In this document: positions 22,097-30,559 of the stretch, piece by piece | Position numbering within the stretch: position 1 is the stretch's first letter | Layout: each line of letters begins with the position of its first letter | Assembly (NCBI GenBank): GCA_017999365.1 | Contig: JAGNLW010000003.1 | Coordinates: 339,082 to 403,081 of the forward strand | Length of the DNA stretch: 64,000 bases | From: Candidatus Aminicenantota bacterium | GTDB taxonomy: Bacteria; Acidobacteriota; Aminicenantia; Aminicenantales; Saccharicenantaceae | Reading direction: 5' to 3' | Position numbers and translations under genes: made by a program | Notes under the pieces: model-generated | Told to the model about the DNA's origin: nothing | The model's input: only the letters and a program-made list of their open reading frames with translations | Databases searched by the model: none

Positions 22097-23869
22097 ATGT
22101 CGACCGCCGCCGAACGCTGGACCGAGGACCAGGAGCGCCTGGCCAAGCCGGCCAAGGTCTACTGGTGCGACGGCTCCGAGGGCGAGGCCTGGCGCCTGCT
22201 CGAGATCGGCCTGAACGAGGAGCGCCTCAACGGCCCCGTCTTCCAGCCCCTGGATCACAAGAACTGGCCCACGGCCTACCTCCACCGGTCCTCCCCGACC
22301 GACGTCGCCCGGGTCGAGCACCTGACATTCGTCTGCCACCCGACCAAGGAGGCCGCCGGCCCCAACAACAACTGGATGGACGTCGGCAAGGCCAAGAAGA
22401 TGATGGCCAAGCTCTCGGACGGCTGCATGGCCGGGCGGACGATGTACGTCATCCCGTACATGATGGGCCACCCCGACTCCCCCTACGCCAAGGCCTGCCT
22501 GATGGTCACGGACTCGGTCTACGTCGCCGTCAGCATGCGCGTCATGACCCGCATCGGGACGCCCATCCTGGACAAGCTCCGCAACCGCGAGGACTTCGTC
22601 AAGGGCTTCCACTCCATCGGCACCCTCGACCCCGACCGGCGATACATCATGCATTTCCCCGAGGAGGGCCTAGTCTGGAGCATCGGCTCGGGCTACGGCG
22701 GCAACGCCCTGCTCGGCAAGAAATGCGTCTCCCTGCGCATCGGCTCCTTCCTCGGCTACAAGCAGGGCTGGCTGGCCGAGCACATGGTCATCATGGGCAT
22801 CGAGGACAGCCGCGGGCACACGACCTACGTCACGGCCGCCCTGCCCAGCGCCTGCGGCAAGACCAACCTGGCCATGATGGAGTCGGCCCTGCCCGGCTAC
22901 CGCGTCTGGACCCTGGGCGACGACATCGCCTGGCTCAACATCGGGCCCGACGGCCGGCTCTGGGCCATCAACCCCGAGGCCGGCTACTTCGGCGTCGCCC
23001 CCGGGACGTCCATGAAGACCAACCCCAACATGATGAAGACCATCAGGCGGGGGGCCTTCAACCCGACCCTGTTCACCAACGTGGCCCTGAACACGGACAC
23101 CAACGAGCCCTGGTGGGAAGGGATCGACGGACCGGTCCCCGAGCACCTCCTCGACTGGCAGGGCCGGCCCTGGACGCCGGCGCTGGGGACCAAGGCGGCC
23201 CACCCGAACTCGCGGTTCACGGCCCAGATCATGAACTCGCCGATGCTCGACAAGGAGGCCGGGAACCCTCGGGGCGTGCCCATCTCGGCCATCATCTTCG
23301 GCGGCCGGCGGACGAGCCTCATCCCCCTGGTCACGGAGAGCTTCAGCTGGGCCCACGGCGTGTTCATGGGCGCCCGCATGGGCTCGGAGACGACGGCCGC
23401 GGCCACCGGCCAGGTCGGGGTCGTCCGCCGCGACCCCATGGCCATGCTGCCCTTCTGCGGCTACAACATGGCCGACTACTGGCGCCATTATCTCAACATG
23501 GGCAGCCGCATGTCGCGCCCGCCGCGGATCTTCTCGGTCAACTGGTTCCGGACCGACGAGCGGGGCAAGTTCATCTGGCCCGGCTTCGGCGACAACATGC
23601 GCGTCCTCAAGTGGGTCATCGACCGCGTCACGGGCGCGGTGCCGGCCCGCGAGACCCCGGCCGGGCTCGTGCCCCGCGTCGAGGACCTGGACATGACCGG
23701 GCTCGACATGCCCAAGGACCGGCTCGAGAAGCTGTTCGAGGTCCGCATCAGGGACTGGAAGGCCGAGGTCGACGGCATCCGCGACTTCCTCAAGCCCTAC
23801 AAGGGCCGGCTGCCGGCCGAGATCCGCGAGCAGCAGGAAAAGCTCGAGCGCCAGGTCCGCGCGGCCTGA
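22097..23869 (+). CDS. pckG: Phosphoenolpyruvate carboxykinase (GTP)
   Basis: A 590-residue cytosolic enzyme interconverting oxaloacetate plus GTP with PEP, CO2 and GDP. Its length and sequence match the GTP-type class, not the ATP class. Visible sites are the P-loop PSACGKTN (about 252-259), the metal/active-site segment TLGDDIAWL, the R-loop region EEGLVWSIGSGYGGN and the guanine-binding FGGRR(T). Together with the lactate permease and the lyase-family enzyme it points to gluconeogenic use of C3/C4 acids. Confidence 0.97.
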   Translation: MSTAAERWTEDQERLAKPAKVYWCDGSEGEAWRLLEIGLNEERLNGPVFQPLDHKNWPTAYLHRSSPTDVARVEHLTFVCHPTKEAAGPNNNWMDVGKAKKMMAKLSDGCMAGRTMYVIPYMMGHPDSPYAKACLMVTDSVYVAVSMRVMTRIGTPILDKLRNREDFVKGFHSIGTLDPDRRYIMHFPEEGLVWSIGSGYGGNALLGKKCVSLRIGSFLGYKQGWLAEHMVIMGIEDSRGHTTYVTAALPSACGKTNLAMMESALPGYRVWTLGDDIAWLNIGPDGRLWAINPEAGYFGVAPGTSMKTNPNMMKTIRRGAFNPTLFTNVALNTDTNEPWWEGIDGPVPEHLLDWQGRPWTPALGTKAAHPNSRFTAQIMNSPMLDKEAGNPRGVPISAIIFGGRRTSLIPLVTESFSWAHGVFMGARMGSETTAAATGQVGVVRRDPMAMLPFCGYNMADYWRHYLNMGSRMSRPPRIFSVNWFRTDERGKFIWPGFGDNMRVLKWVIDRVTGAVPARETPAGLVPRVEDLDMTGLDMPKDRLEKLFEVRIRDWKAEVDGIRDFLKPYKGRLPAEIREQQEKLERQVRAA

Positions 23870-23873
23870 GGCC

Positions 23874-25088
23874 TCAGGCCGTCCCTTCCCGCCCGAGCGG
23901 CCCCGCCCCCACCCCCTTCTCCCGCGCGCCGAAGAACTCCGCTCCGCGGGGCGCGTAGAAGAGGAACACGGCGACCGTCAGGACGCCGGTGAAGACGAAC
24001 GGAAACCAAATCCCGACGAGATCGGACAGGACGCCGGAGACGAGCGTGACGACGGCCCCCGAGACGAGCTGGATGTTGCTGACCCAGCTGAAGGCCATGG
24101 TCTGGCCCGAGGCCGGAACGGTCGAGCCGACGAAGGTGTGCAGGGACGGGTAGGTCATGAGCAGGAAGCCGCCGAAGAGGAGCAGGCCGGCGACGGCCAG
24201 GCCTTTGCTCGGGGCGAAGCCGAGCAGGAAGAGCGCCGCCGCGGCGCCTCCCAGGCTGGCCATGAAGACGGGCTTGCGGCCGAAACGGCGGCTCAGGGCG
24301 CCGTAGCCGTACCCGGTCAGGGTCCCGAGGCCGATCCACAGGGCCAGGAACAGGCCGGTCTGGCCCATGGGGATGCCGTAGCGGTGGTTGAGGAGCGAGG
24401 GGGCGTAGTAGACGGCGACCGACCAGCCCGCGCCGCCGAAGAAAAAGCCCGGCATGAACCTCTTGATCGCCCTGAGCGAGCGGGCCCAGTCGGCCGGCCG
24501 CAGGGACGGCCTCTCGTCGCTCCGGGACGAGACGCCCCGCAGGGCCCAGGTCCCGAGACCGGCCAGGAGGAGGCCGAAGACCGCCCAGATGTGAAGAGGG
24601 GTCTTCCAACCCCAGCCTTGGGCCAGAAATCCGACGGTCAAATAGGCCAGCCCGACGCCGAGGTTCCCCGAGCCGCTCTGGATGCCCATGGCGTCGTCGA
24701 GCTCGCGGCCCGAACCGGCCCGGGACTTGGAGACCCAGGCGATGACGATGGGATGGTAGAAGCTCGAGGCGATGCGCAGCAGCAGGAAGAGGGCGAGGAG
24801 CGCCGCGAAGCTCCGGGCCAGGGGGATGACGGCCAGGGAGGCGCACAGGCCGAGGCCGCTGAGGACCATGAGCGTGCGGTACTCGCTGCGGTAGGAAACG
24901 CGGACGACCAGGAACTGGACGGCCAGAGTGGTCAGCAGACCGAGGTTGGACAGGATGCCGATCTGGGAGTAGTTATGGATGAGGAAGCCCTGGCTCAGGA
25001 GGATCGGGAAGACCATCGGCGGGATGACCGAGGCGGCGTCCGTCAGGGCGTGGAAGAGCGAGGCGGAGAGGAGGATCTGCTTTTTCAT
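23874..25088 (-). CDS. MFS transporter, fosmidomycin-resistance (Fsr)-like
   Basis: A 404-residue inner-membrane protein with about twelve helices. The N-terminal SASLFHALTDAASVIPPMVFP and the SFYHPIVIAWVSK segment resemble the Fsr group. Fsr proteins export fosmidomycin and other small molecules, but many homologues have no known substrate. It ends 4 bases from pckG in convergent orientation. About 130 bases separate it from the next divergent gene. Confidence 0.87.
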   Translation of the reverse strand: MKKQILLSASLFHALTDAASVIPPMVFPILLSQGFLIHNYSQIGILSNLGLLTTLAVQFLVVRVSYRSEYRTLMVLSGLGLCASLAVIPLARSFAALLALFLLLRIASSFYHPIVIAWVSKSRAGSGRELDDAMGIQSGSGNLGVGLAYLTVGFLAQGWGWKTPLHIWAVFGLLLAGLGTWALRGVSSRSDERPSLRPADWARSLRAIKRFMPGFFFGGAGWSVAVYYAPSLLNHRYGIPMGQTGLFLALWIGLGTLTGYGYGALSRRFGRKPVFMASLGGAAAALFLLGFAPSKGLAVAGLLLFGGFLLMTYPSLHTFVGSTVPASGQTMAFSWVSNIQLVSGAVVTLVSGVLSDLVGIWFPFVFTGVLTVAVFLFYAPRGAEFFGAREKGVGAGPLGREGTA

Positions 25089-25215
25089 GGCCGTCAGCCG
25101 AGTACTCTAGCACGGACCGCGGCGGAACTCCATCCGGTCGGGCCGCCGCGGAGCGGATAAACACCGGAGCCGCGAACGGCGTACGCTGGGATGAGGGCGG
25201 CCAGCGGGAGAAGCC

Positions 25216-25596
25216 ATGTTCGATCAGGATGAAGGGCCCGTCCGACGGCCGGGCCGCGGTCCGTGCGGCCGGATCGTCGCCGCGGTCTTCGGGACGGTCT
25301 TTCTCGTCGTCCTGCTTTCCGTCCCCGTCACGACGACGACCTCCCGCATCCGGCAGGAGGAGGGCTCGCACATCGTCGTCCGCACGACCTATCCCGTCGA
25401 CGCGACGATGTCCCTGTTCCGCGTTCTGTCCCTGCGGTCCCATCCGAAGGCCGGGACGGCCGTCCGCGTCCGTGCGACACAATGGATCGCGACGATGGGC
25501 CTCGTGCTCGCGCTGGGGCTGTTCGACTACGCCGTCCTCTGCCGCCTGCTCCGGCTGGGCCGTCAGCGCCGCTCGAACGACTCGACGATCGACTGA
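25216..25596 (+). CDS. Small two-helix membrane protein, function unknown
   Basis: A 126-residue ORF with two hydrophobic segments, IVAAVFGTVFLVVLLSVPV (about 23-41) and WIATMGLVLALGLFDYAVL (about 90-108). A polar loop of about 45 residues joins them, and the C terminus is basic. The charge pattern looks like a real membrane protein, and the frame has third-position GC like its neighbours. A competing frame (25229-25612) lacks this pattern. Its tail overlaps the convergent beta-lactamase-like gene by 34 bases. I do not recognise the family. Confidence 0.6.
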   Translation: MFDQDEGPVRRPGRGPCGRIVAAVFGTVFLVVLLSVPVTTTTSRIRQEEGSHIVVRTTYPVDATMSLFRVLSLRSHPKAGTAVRVRATQWIATMGLVLALGLFDYAVLCRLLRLGRQRRSNDSTID

Positions 25597-26849
25597 TAGA
25601 CGAGGACCTTGAACTTGGCCTGGGCGTCGCTGCCGGTCGCCGGCAGGAGCTGGGTCATGAACACGGCCACGAGCTTCTCGGCCGGATCGACCCAGTAGGT
25701 CGTGTGATAGGCGCCGCCCCAACCGTAGGCCCCGACCGAGCCGGGCTCGCCGTTCCGGCCGAGCTCCTTCGTCACCCAGAACCCGAGGCCGAAGCCGTTG
25801 CCGCCGCTCTGGTAGAGCGGCCCGCAGTGGTCGACCGTCATGAGCTGGACCGACTTCGGGCCGAGGATAGGAACGCCGCCCCATTCCCCGCCGCTCTGGA
25901 GCATGAGCAGGAAGCGGGCGTAGTCCTCGGCCGTGGCCAGGAGCCCGGCGCCGCCGGAATAGCAGAGCCGCGGGCCCTTCACGTAGGCGGCGTCCTTGGG
26001 ATCGTCGACCGGGCCGGCTTGGCCGTCCTTGCCGATGCCGAAGACGCCCGTGAACCGGGCGGCCTTGTCCTCGGGCAGGAAGAACGCGGTGTCGGCCATG
26101 GCCAGCGGCCCGGTGATGCGCTTGGCGACGAAGTCGGCCAGGCTCATGCCGGACACGACCTCGACGAGATGGCCGAGGATGTCCGTGTTATAGCCGTAGA
26201 TGTATTTCTCTCCCGGCTGGGCATCGAAGGGCAGCCCGGCCAGCTTCCGGATATAGGTCCCGACCGGCTCGGGCCGGTCGGCCAGGAACCAGCCCTGGAT
26301 GCCGGCCTGCTTGTACAGGTCCTTGGCCGGGCCGTCGCCGTAGGAGACGCCGGACGTGTGGGTCAGGAGGTCGCGCACGGTGATCGGCCGCTTGGCCGGG
26401 ACGATCCTGTAGCCCGGCCCTTTCTTGGAGGCCGAGGGTACGGCCACCGTCGTCTTGGCGAACTCGGGGATGTACCTGGAGACGGGATCGGAGAGCAGGA
26501 GCCGGCCTTCCTCGACCAGGATCATGACCGCGACGCTGGTCACGGCCTTGGTCTGGGAAGCGACGCGGAAGACGGCGTCGACCGGCATGGGGACGTCGCC
26601 GGCCGGCCCGAGCCTGCCGAACGCCTTCAGATAGGCCACCTTGCCTTCGCGGGCCACCAAGGCGACGACGCCGCCCAAGCGGCCTTCGTCGACGTAGCGC
26701 TGCATCGTCGTCGAGAGCCGCTCCAGCCGGGCCGAGGACAGACCGACGACCTCGGGCCGGACGCGGGGCAGATCGGCCGCCAGGACCGGCAGGGCCAGGC
26801 CGAGCAGGATGTCTAATATCAAGAATCTAAACGATTTTGTTCGGCTCAC
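25563..26849 (-). CDS. Secreted serine hydrolase, class C beta-lactamase/EstB-like
   Basis: A 428-residue protein with a signal peptide (about 8-25, ending VLAADL). The catalytic pair is S98 and K101 (SQTK). The Tyr motif appears as YGYNTDILG, aligned with YSLALDVLG of EstB-type esterases. The third element is GWGGAYHT rather than KTG. This pattern is usual for beta-lactamase-fold esterases and peptidases that do not confer drug resistance. A GTG start is chosen because GGAGG precedes it by 5 bases. Substrate unknown. Confidence 0.9.
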   Translation of the reverse strand: MSRTKSFRFLILDILLGLALPVLAADLPRVRPEVVGLSSARLERLSTTMQRYVDEGRLGGVVALVAREGKVAYLKAFGRLGPAGDVPMPVDAVFRVASQTKAVTSVAVMILVEEGRLLLSDPVSRYIPEFAKTTVAVPSASKKGPGYRIVPAKRPITVRDLLTHTSGVSYGDGPAKDLYKQAGIQGWFLADRPEPVGTYIRKLAGLPFDAQPGEKYIYGYNTDILGHLVEVVSGMSLADFVAKRITGPLAMADTAFFLPEDKAARFTGVFGIGKDGQAGPVDDPKDAAYVKGPRLCYSGGAGLLATAEDYARFLLMLQSGGEWGGVPILGPKSVQLMTVDHCGPLYQSGGNGFGLGFWVTKELGRNGEPGSVGAYGWGGAYHTTYWVDPAEKLVAVFMTQLLPATGSDAQAKFKVLVYQSIVESFERR

Positions 26850-26935
26850 GCGGGCCTCCGTCTGTAGCGCTTTTCACCATGCTTATATCAGAACGACCGC
26901 AACGCGGTCAAAAGGGGACGTCCCTCGTCTCGGCC

Positions 26936-27042
26936 GGGGACACGTACCTCCGGTACGTGTCCCCATGCTCTAACGGGGACATGTACCCGGGGTACGTGTC
27001 CCCATGTCCTGACGGGGACGTGTACCCGGGGTACGTGTCCCC
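26936..27042. repeat. Three tandem 29-nt palindromes (39-nt period)
   Basis: Copies lie at 26936-26964, 26975-27003 and 27014-27042, separated by 10-base linkers. Each reads GGGGACRYGTACC, three central bases, then GGTACGTGTCCCC. They sit 12 bases beyond the stop of the VPS10-like gene and before the next gene's 5' end. The copies differ at positions that keep base pairing largely intact. The same core is found at 6448-6480 and 41153-41181. Confidence 0.93.
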
Positions 27043-27053
27043 ACGTTCTCGCT

Positions 27054-30000
27054 TCACTTGATATAGGGCACACCTTTGGCGGCCAAGGCCTTGTTGAGCT
27101 CGGGCACGTCCTTCTCGGCCACTTCGGCCATCTTCCTTATGAGCGGCTCGGTAAAGGCCTTGAGGTCGGCCAGCTGGTCGACCATGGTCCGCGTCGGCGC
27201 GCCCATGCCGGCCGCGCCACGGCCGGCGCCCGTGACGAGCTCGGCCGCCGTGCCGCCGCGGAAGGCGACGAAGAGGGGCTTGCGATAGAAACCCTGGTCG
27301 GCCGGGCTGAGGAAGAACTCGCCCTTGACGGCGGCGACCTTGTCTTTGACCGCGCGGACCTTGGCCGCGAGGTCCGGATCGGCCGGCTTGAGCGAGGCGA
27401 CGCGTGAAGCGACGTCGTCGAGCTGCTTGGTCATCGACTCGATCTTCTGGAGGAGGTCGCGGCCGCTCCGGGCCAGTTCCTGGGACTCCCGGGCGTACGC
27501 CTGGCCGGCGAGCCGGTCGGCGTCCGTCAGGCCCTGGTCGGGGTCGGCCAGGACCTTGAACGGGGCCTCCAGCCTCTTGTCCCCGGCCTCGAGGACGGCC
27601 TTGTACTCGCCGGGCAGGACATAGGAGGCCAACCCGGCCATGGCCCGGCCGCGGCCACGCCCCTCGGGCGCCGGCTCGGTCGGCGCGGTCGCCGCCCCGC
27701 CGCGCAGGTTCCAGTAGACGCGGTTGAGGCCCGGCTCCTTGGTCATGAACGGGGCGGCCACCTCGCGCCCGTCCTTGTCCAGTACGGACAGCTTGAGCTT
27801 GGCGCCGCCGATGGCCGACGGGTTGAGGTAATAGCTGATGGCCGCCCCGAACGGCGAGTTCGTCCCGGCGTAGCCGGCGTCGCTGTAGTTGTCGACGGTC
27901 GTCCGGTACGAGAAGAGCGGGACGTCCTTGACGTCGAAGAGCAGGGCCTCGGCTCTGGCCGCCTCGGCCGTCAGCCGCTCGAGCGGCCGGATGTCGTCGA
28001 CGATCCAGACGCCGCGGCCGTGCGTGCCGATGACGAGGTCGTGCTCGCGGGGGTGGATCTGGACGTCGCGGACGGCCACGGTCGGGAACTCGCCCTTGAG
28101 CGGGACCCAGCGCCGGCCGCCGTCGCCGCTCACGAACAGCCCGAACTCGCTGCCGACGAACAGGAGATCGCGGTTGAGGGGGCTCTCGCGGACGGTGTGG
28201 AGGTACCCGTAGGCGGGCAGGTCGCCGCGAAGCGACGTCCAGGTCCGGCCGAAGTCCTCGCTCTTGAAGATGTAGGGACGGTAGTCGTCGACCTGGTGGC
28301 GGGACACGGTCAGGTAGACACCGCCTTCCAGATGGTGCGAGGCCTCGATGCGGGTGACCCAGTTGTCGCCGGGTCCGAAGCCCTTGATATTGGCGGTGAC
28401 GTTCGTCCAGGACGCGCCGCCGTCGCGGCTGACCTGGACCTGGCCGTCGTCCGTGCCGACCCAGAGGACGCCCGGCTTGAGCGGCGACTCGTCGACGGTC
28501 AGGATGGTGCAGTGGTTCTCGGCCCCGGTGTTGTCGACCGTCAGGCCGCCCGAGTCCTTGAGCTTGGCCGGGTCGTTGGTCGTCAGGTCCGGGCTGGCCT
28601 TGGTCCACGACGAGCCGCGGTCGGTCGACTTGAACAGGAAGTTGCCGCCGAAATAGAGGACGTTGCGGTCGTGGGGCGACAGGTAGATGGGCGCGTTCCA
28701 GTTGAACCGGTAGGGCGGTTCGGCCAGGGGCGCCTCGGGCCGGATGCGGACGGATTCCCCGGTCTTGAGGTTGTGGCGCTCGATGCCGCCCATCTGGAGG
28801 TCGCGGTAGAGGATCCACCATTCGACGGGGTCGAATTGGGCGTAGTAGCCGTCGCCGCCGCCGGTCGGGACCCATTGGGAGTTGAAGATGCCGGCCCGCT
28901 CGCGGGTGTTGGAGGGGCCGAGCCAGTTGCCGTTGTCCTGGAGGCCGACGTTGATGTAGTAGGGGTCGCGCATGTCGAGGCCGACGTTGTAAACCTCGGC
29001 CCAGGGCGCGACGGCGACGCCGAGCGCCTTCCGGCCGCCGTCCCAGGAGATGTCGATGCCGCCGTCGTTGCCGCTGATGACGTGCTTGGGATTGTGGGGA
29101 TCGACCCAGACGGCGTGGTGGTCGGGGTGGGCGCCCATGAAGATCTGGGCGAAGGTCTTGCCGGCGTCGCGGCTGACATAGCACGAGCCGGAGTAGACGT
29201 AGACGACGAGGTCGTTGGTCGGGTCGACGGTCAGCCGGCTGTAATAGAAGGGCCGGAAATTGACCTGGTCGTAGGTGGCCCGGTCGCTGGCCCGTCGCCA
29301 GGTGCGGCCCTTGTCCTCCGAGCGGAACAGGCCGCGCCGGTCGCCCTCGGCCTCGATGAGGGCGTAGACGACGCCGGGGTTCGAGCGCGAGACGCCCAGG
29401 CCGATGCGGCCGTAGGGCCCGGCCGGCAGGCCGTCCTTGGCCGGGGTCCAGGTCTCGCCGCCGTCGGTCGTGCGGTAGAGGCCGCTGCCGGGGCCGCCGC
29501 TCCGGAAAAAGTACGGCCAGCGGCGGTGCTCCCACATCCCCGCGTAGAGGATCTTGGAATTCGAGGGATCGATGGCCAGGTCGCAGGCCCCGGTCTCGGG
29601 GTTGACGTAGAGGACCTTGGCCCAGGTCTTGCCGCCGTCGGCCGTGCGGTAGACACCGCGCTCCTCGTTGGGGCCCCAGAGGTGGCCCTGGGCGGCGACG
29701 TAGACGACATCGGGATCGGCCGGATCGATGACGATACGGCTGATGAAGCGCGTCTCGGCCAGGCCCATGTTCCGCCAGGTCCTGCCGGCGTCCTCGGACT
29801 TGTAGACGCCGTCGCCCGGGGCCACGGAGTTGCGGGCCGTGGCCTCTCCCGTGCCTAGCCAGACGATGTCGGGGTGGCTGGCCGAGACGGCCACCGCGCC
29901 GACCGAGACCGTGGCTTCCCGGTGGAACGAGGGCGACCAGTTCAGACCCGCGTCCTCGGTCTTCCACAGGCCGCTCGGGCCGACCGCGGCGTAGATGGTC

Positions 30001-30233
30001 GAGACGTCGTTCTCGGGCACGGCGAAGTCGACCGTCCGGCCGCCCATGTTGGCCGGGCCGATGTTGCGGACCTTGAGGCTCTTGACGGCCGCGGCGAAGT
30101 CGAAGGCCGGGGCCGTCGCCGCCGGCGCGGCCGCCTTGCGGGCCTGGGCCTGGCCGGGTCCGGCCGCGAGCAGGACGAGGCCGGCGAAGACAAGGACGAC
30201 AGGGAAAAGCCGGGGGGATCTCTGGAGACGCAC
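27054..30233 (-). CDS. Secreted VPS10/sortilin-type beta-propeller protein
   Basis: A 1059-residue exported protein with a signal peptide (about 8-30, ending GQAQA). About ten Asp-box/BNR motifs (S/T-x-D-x-G-x-T-W) follow, for example SEDAGRTW, TADGGKTW, TTDGGETW, SEDKGRTW and SRDGGASW. They imply one or two large beta-propellers over roughly residues 60-720. The remainder (about 760-1059) is a beta-sandwich-like then helical tail. The family is often labelled glycosyl hydrolase, but no catalytic residues can be pointed to. Binding or scaffolding on the cell surface is equally likely. A GTG start follows GGAGG. No partner gene is coupled to it. Confidence 0.9.
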   Translation of the reverse strand: MRLQRSPRLFPVVLVFAGLVLLAAGPGQAQARKAAAPAATAPAFDFAAAVKSLKVRNIGPANMGGRTVDFAVPENDVSTIYAAVGPSGLWKTEDAGLNWSPSFHREATVSVGAVAVSASHPDIVWLGTGEATARNSVAPGDGVYKSEDAGRTWRNMGLAETRFISRIVIDPADPDVVYVAAQGHLWGPNEERGVYRTADGGKTWAKVLYVNPETGACDLAIDPSNSKILYAGMWEHRRWPYFFRSGGPGSGLYRTTDGGETWTPAKDGLPAGPYGRIGLGVSRSNPGVVYALIEAEGDRRGLFRSEDKGRTWRRASDRATYDQVNFRPFYYSRLTVDPTNDLVVYVYSGSCYVSRDAGKTFAQIFMGAHPDHHAVWVDPHNPKHVISGNDGGIDISWDGGRKALGVAVAPWAEVYNVGLDMRDPYYINVGLQDNGNWLGPSNTRERAGIFNSQWVPTGGGDGYYAQFDPVEWWILYRDLQMGGIERHNLKTGESVRIRPEAPLAEPPYRFNWNAPIYLSPHDRNVLYFGGNFLFKSTDRGSSWTKASPDLTTNDPAKLKDSGGLTVDNTGAENHCTILTVDESPLKPGVLWVGTDDGQVQVSRDGGASWTNVTANIKGFGPGDNWVTRIEASHHLEGGVYLTVSRHQVDDYRPYIFKSEDFGRTWTSLRGDLPAYGYLHTVRESPLNRDLLFVGSEFGLFVSGDGGRRWVPLKGEFPTVAVRDVQIHPREHDLVIGTHGRGVWIVDDIRPLERLTAEAARAEALLFDVKDVPLFSYRTTVDNYSDAGYAGTNSPFGAAISYYLNPSAIGGAKLKLSVLDKDGREVAAPFMTKEPGLNRVYWNLRGGAATAPTEPAPEGRGRGRAMAGLASYVLPGEYKAVLEAGDKRLEAPFKVLADPDQGLTDADRLAGQAYARESQELARSGRDLLQKIESMTKQLDDVASRVASLKPADPDLAAKVRAVKDKVAAVKGEFFLSPADQGFYRKPLFVAFRGGTAAELVTGAGRGAAGMGAPTRTMVDQLADLKAFTEPLIRKMAEVAEKDVPELNKALAAKGVPYIK

Positions 30234-30483
30234 GGGGGACCTCCTTCGAGCGGGCTGCTAGCCTGCTTATATCAGATTCCCTTCTCCCCCGTCAAAACGG
30301 CCAATTCCTTTCCGTTCACACGCGGCTGAATTCGCCGGACGGAGGAGGACGGGTGGCCGGGAGCCAGTCCCCGGCCGCCTGGAGGCGGGAGGGGTTCCCC
30401 ACGGGGGGATGGGTGGAGCCGAAGCCGGACGGGGACGCTACCGGACAGGACCCGTACGACGACGGCCCGGCGATATTGTCTGC

Positions 30484-30512
30484 TTGTTCTCAGAACGGCT
30501 TCTTCCTATAAT
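30484..30512 (+). promoter_or_regulatory. Promoter in the 326-base divergent intergenic region
   Basis: TTGTTC (30484-30489) and TATAAT (30507-30512) are 17 bases apart, upstream of the symporter ATG at 30560. The rest of 30234-30560 holds GC-rich sequence with no ORF or structure I can support. The minus-strand promoter for the VPS10-like gene should also lie there. Confidence 0.65.
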
Positions 30513-30559
30513 GGGCCCGACATGCGCCGCCCGGCGTTCGAAGCGAAAGGACGATAACC

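Noticed and set aside
25563..26849. Antibiotic-resistance beta-lactamase
   Set aside because: The SxxK site is present, but the Tyr and third motifs match EstB-like esterases and the KTG element is absent.
26936..27042. Possible CRISPR array
   Set aside because: Only three units, self-complementary over their whole length, with 10-base linkers too short and too similar to be spacers.
26908..29967. Minus-strand ORF overlapping the VPS10-like gene and ending in 13-residue repeats
   Set aside because: The repeat peptides are translated from the 39-nt palindromic units and the rest is an out-of-frame shadow. The real gene is in the other minus frame.
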